A stretch of DNA of 5,922 nt from Alphaproteobacteria bacterium (GTDB lineage: Bacteria; Pseudomonadota; Alphaproteobacteria; CAAGCB01; CAG-977): positions 1-5,922 of the forward strand of contig JAJXEL010000122.1 of assembly GCA_021639925.1 (NCBI GenBank). The letters run 5' to 3'. Of this stretch, positions 5,513 to 5,922 are shown one piece after another. The notes beneath the pieces are model-generated. The model saw only the letters and a list, made by a program, of their open reading frames with translations. It made no database searches and was not told where the DNA came from. The stretch's first letter is position 1, and the number at the start of each line of letters is the position of its first letter. The translations under genes were made by a program, and so were the position numbers.

Positions 5513-5724
5513 ACGTCTTTGATTTCCACGGCCTGAAAACCGGCGTCCGCGACGGCGTCAGACAACGATTTGTCCGAAACGTCTTTATTCGTTTGAACGT
5601 CGGCTTTTTTGGCCGCCAGGTCAACGGCGACGTTTTCAACGCCGTCAACGGCCAGCAAAGCTTTTTTGACAAAATTGGCGCAATGTTCGCATTTCATGCC
5701 TTCGATCATAATACTTTTGTTCAT
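5509..5724 (-). CDS. copZ: CopZ-like heavy-metal chaperone (HMA domain) from an internal start
   Basis: ATG 5724 has a strong AAAAGGAG ribosome binding site (AGGAG at 5732-5736) spaced 7 bases upstream, inside the frame of the ATPase gene. Starting there gives 71 residues, the usual size of free copper chaperones such as CopZ. The sequence opens MNKSIMIEGMKCEHCANFVKKAL, with MxCxxC at residues 10-15 (C12 and C15 bind the metal). It continues with the GVENVAVDL strand and the closing AVADAGFQAVEI typical of the ferredoxin-like HMA fold. A chaperone would hand Cu(I) to the ATPase encoded just upstream. The sequence shows that both products are possible: a fusion by reading through, and a free chaperone by internal initiation. 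The good ribosome binding site makes the free form likely. Cu(I) rather than another soft metal is inferred from the CopA neighbour. Confidence -1.
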   Translation of the reverse strand: MNKSIMIEGMKCEHCANFVKKALLAVDGVENVAVDLAAKKADVQTNKDVSDKSLSDAVADAGFQAVEIKDV

Positions 5725-5922
5725 AGACGAACTCCTTTTTAAAACAAGAGGTTTATCCGAAAACCGCCGCAGACGCAGCGCGTTTGTCACGACGCTGACG
5801 GAACTGAAGCTCATGGCGGCGGCGGCGATAACGGGGCTGAGCACAATTCCCCACGCCGGCCATAAAACGCCGGCGGCCACGGGAATACCGATACAGTTAT
5901 AGAAAAAGGCCCAGAACAGGTT
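5509..5922 (-). CDS. copA: Copper-type P1B ATPase C-terminus, in-frame with a C-terminal HMA domain; 5' part outside window
   Basis: The frame enters from the right edge and ends at TAG 5511-5509. The first 54 visible residues read NLFWAFFYNCIGIP, AAGVLWP, LSPVIAAAAMSFSSVSVV and TNALRLRRF. These are the last two membrane helices of CopA-type copper-exporting ATPases, including the conserved Y-N and M-S-x-x-S metal-site residues. CopA proteins usually end just after NALRLRRF. Here no stop follows: about 12 residues (SDKPLVLKRSSS) join in frame to a 71-residue heavy-metal-associated domain with MKCEHC. The protein may therefore carry a C-terminal metal-binding domain, whereas most CopA have these at the N-terminus. 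The alternative is that the stop was lost by drift and the domain is made mainly from its own start at 5724. The bulk of the ATPase, with its DKTGT and CPC motifs, lies outside the window, so metal specificity rests only on these C-terminal motifs. Confidence -1.
   Translation of the reverse strand, partial: NLFWAFFYNCIGIPVAAGVLWPAWGIVLSPVIAAAAMSFSSVSVVTNALRLRRFSDKPLVLKRSSSMNKSIMIEGMKCEHCANFVKKALLAVDGVENVAVDLAAKKADVQTNKDVSDKSLSDAVADAGFQAVEIKDV
5732..5736 (-). promoter_or_regulatory. Internal ribosome binding site deciding the chaperone start
   Basis: On the minus strand AGGAG (within AAAAAGGAG) lies 7 bases before ATG 5724, inside the open frame from the ATPase. It is as strong as the sites of the other complete genes here. 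In a simple domain fusion there would be no reason to keep such a site, so it supports independent translation of the 71-residue protein. Confidence -1.

Noticed and set aside
5609..5902. 97-codon open frame on the plus strand
   Set aside because: It is antisense to the copper ATPase and chaperone, whose motifs on the minus strand are unmistakable.
1..5922. Mobile element, CRISPR array, defence or secondary-metabolite system
   Set aside because: No direct-repeat array, transposase, integrase, terminal inverted repeats or defence domains were found. All recognisable genes are housekeeping or stress-type enzymes.

Overview
The window looks like ordinary bacterial chromosome with closely packed genes and a base composition of roughly 50% GC by eye. 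Two proteins carry export signals without a lipobox: a twin-arginine (Tat) signal on the aldo/keto reductase and a Sec signal on the flavodoxin. This suits a Gram-negative cell with a periplasm, although a Gram-positive cell is not excluded. There are no rRNA or tRNA genes, phage genes, transposases, CRISPR repeats or origins. Nothing in the sequence fixes the species.

Layout. (1) Bases 2-1677, plus strand: the 3' part of a membrane-anchored metallophosphoesterase gene cut by the left edge, then 11 bases later a complete DUF3737-type beta-helix gene. (2) Bases 1684-1715: a strong hairpin terminator, probably serving both directions. (3) Bases 1725-3545, minus strand: a two-gene operon of an exported aldo/keto reductase with two 4Fe-4S motifs, followed by an exported flavodoxin-like protein. 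(4) Bases 3546-3705: a divergent control region. (5) Bases 3706-4332, plus strand: an iron-sulfur-flavoprotein-like FMN reductase. (6) Bases 4421-5512, plus strand: a membrane-anchored metallo-beta-lactamase-fold hydrolase of the NAPE-PLD/UlaG type. (7) Bases 5509-5922, minus strand: the C-terminal end of a copper-type P1B ATPase whose frame stays open into a CopZ-like metal-binding domain. That domain also has its own ribosome binding site and ATG.

How the genes may work together. The most informative signal is regulatory. The reductase operon and the metallo-beta-lactamase-fold gene each have a promoter with a 19-base spacer. In each, a 16-base dyad TTAAAGT-NN-ACTTTAA starts on the last base of the -35 hexamer and occupies most of the spacer. 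Over-long spacers containing a centred AGT-NN-ACT dyad are the hallmark of promoters activated by MerR-family regulators. The two elements align base for base in geometry although they lie about 770 bases apart on opposite strands. This suggests one regulon joining an exported Fe-S/flavin redox pair to a membrane-anchored hydrolase, with the FMN reductase between them on an ordinary-looking sigma-70 promoter. A response to electrophiles, quinones or oxidants would fit, but the inducer is not visible and the regulator gene is not in the window.

No wholly new defence or mobile system is evident. The points most worth a second look are the paired MerR-like promoters, the exported Fe-S reductase/flavodoxin pair, and the open copper ATPase-chaperone frame with its internal start.
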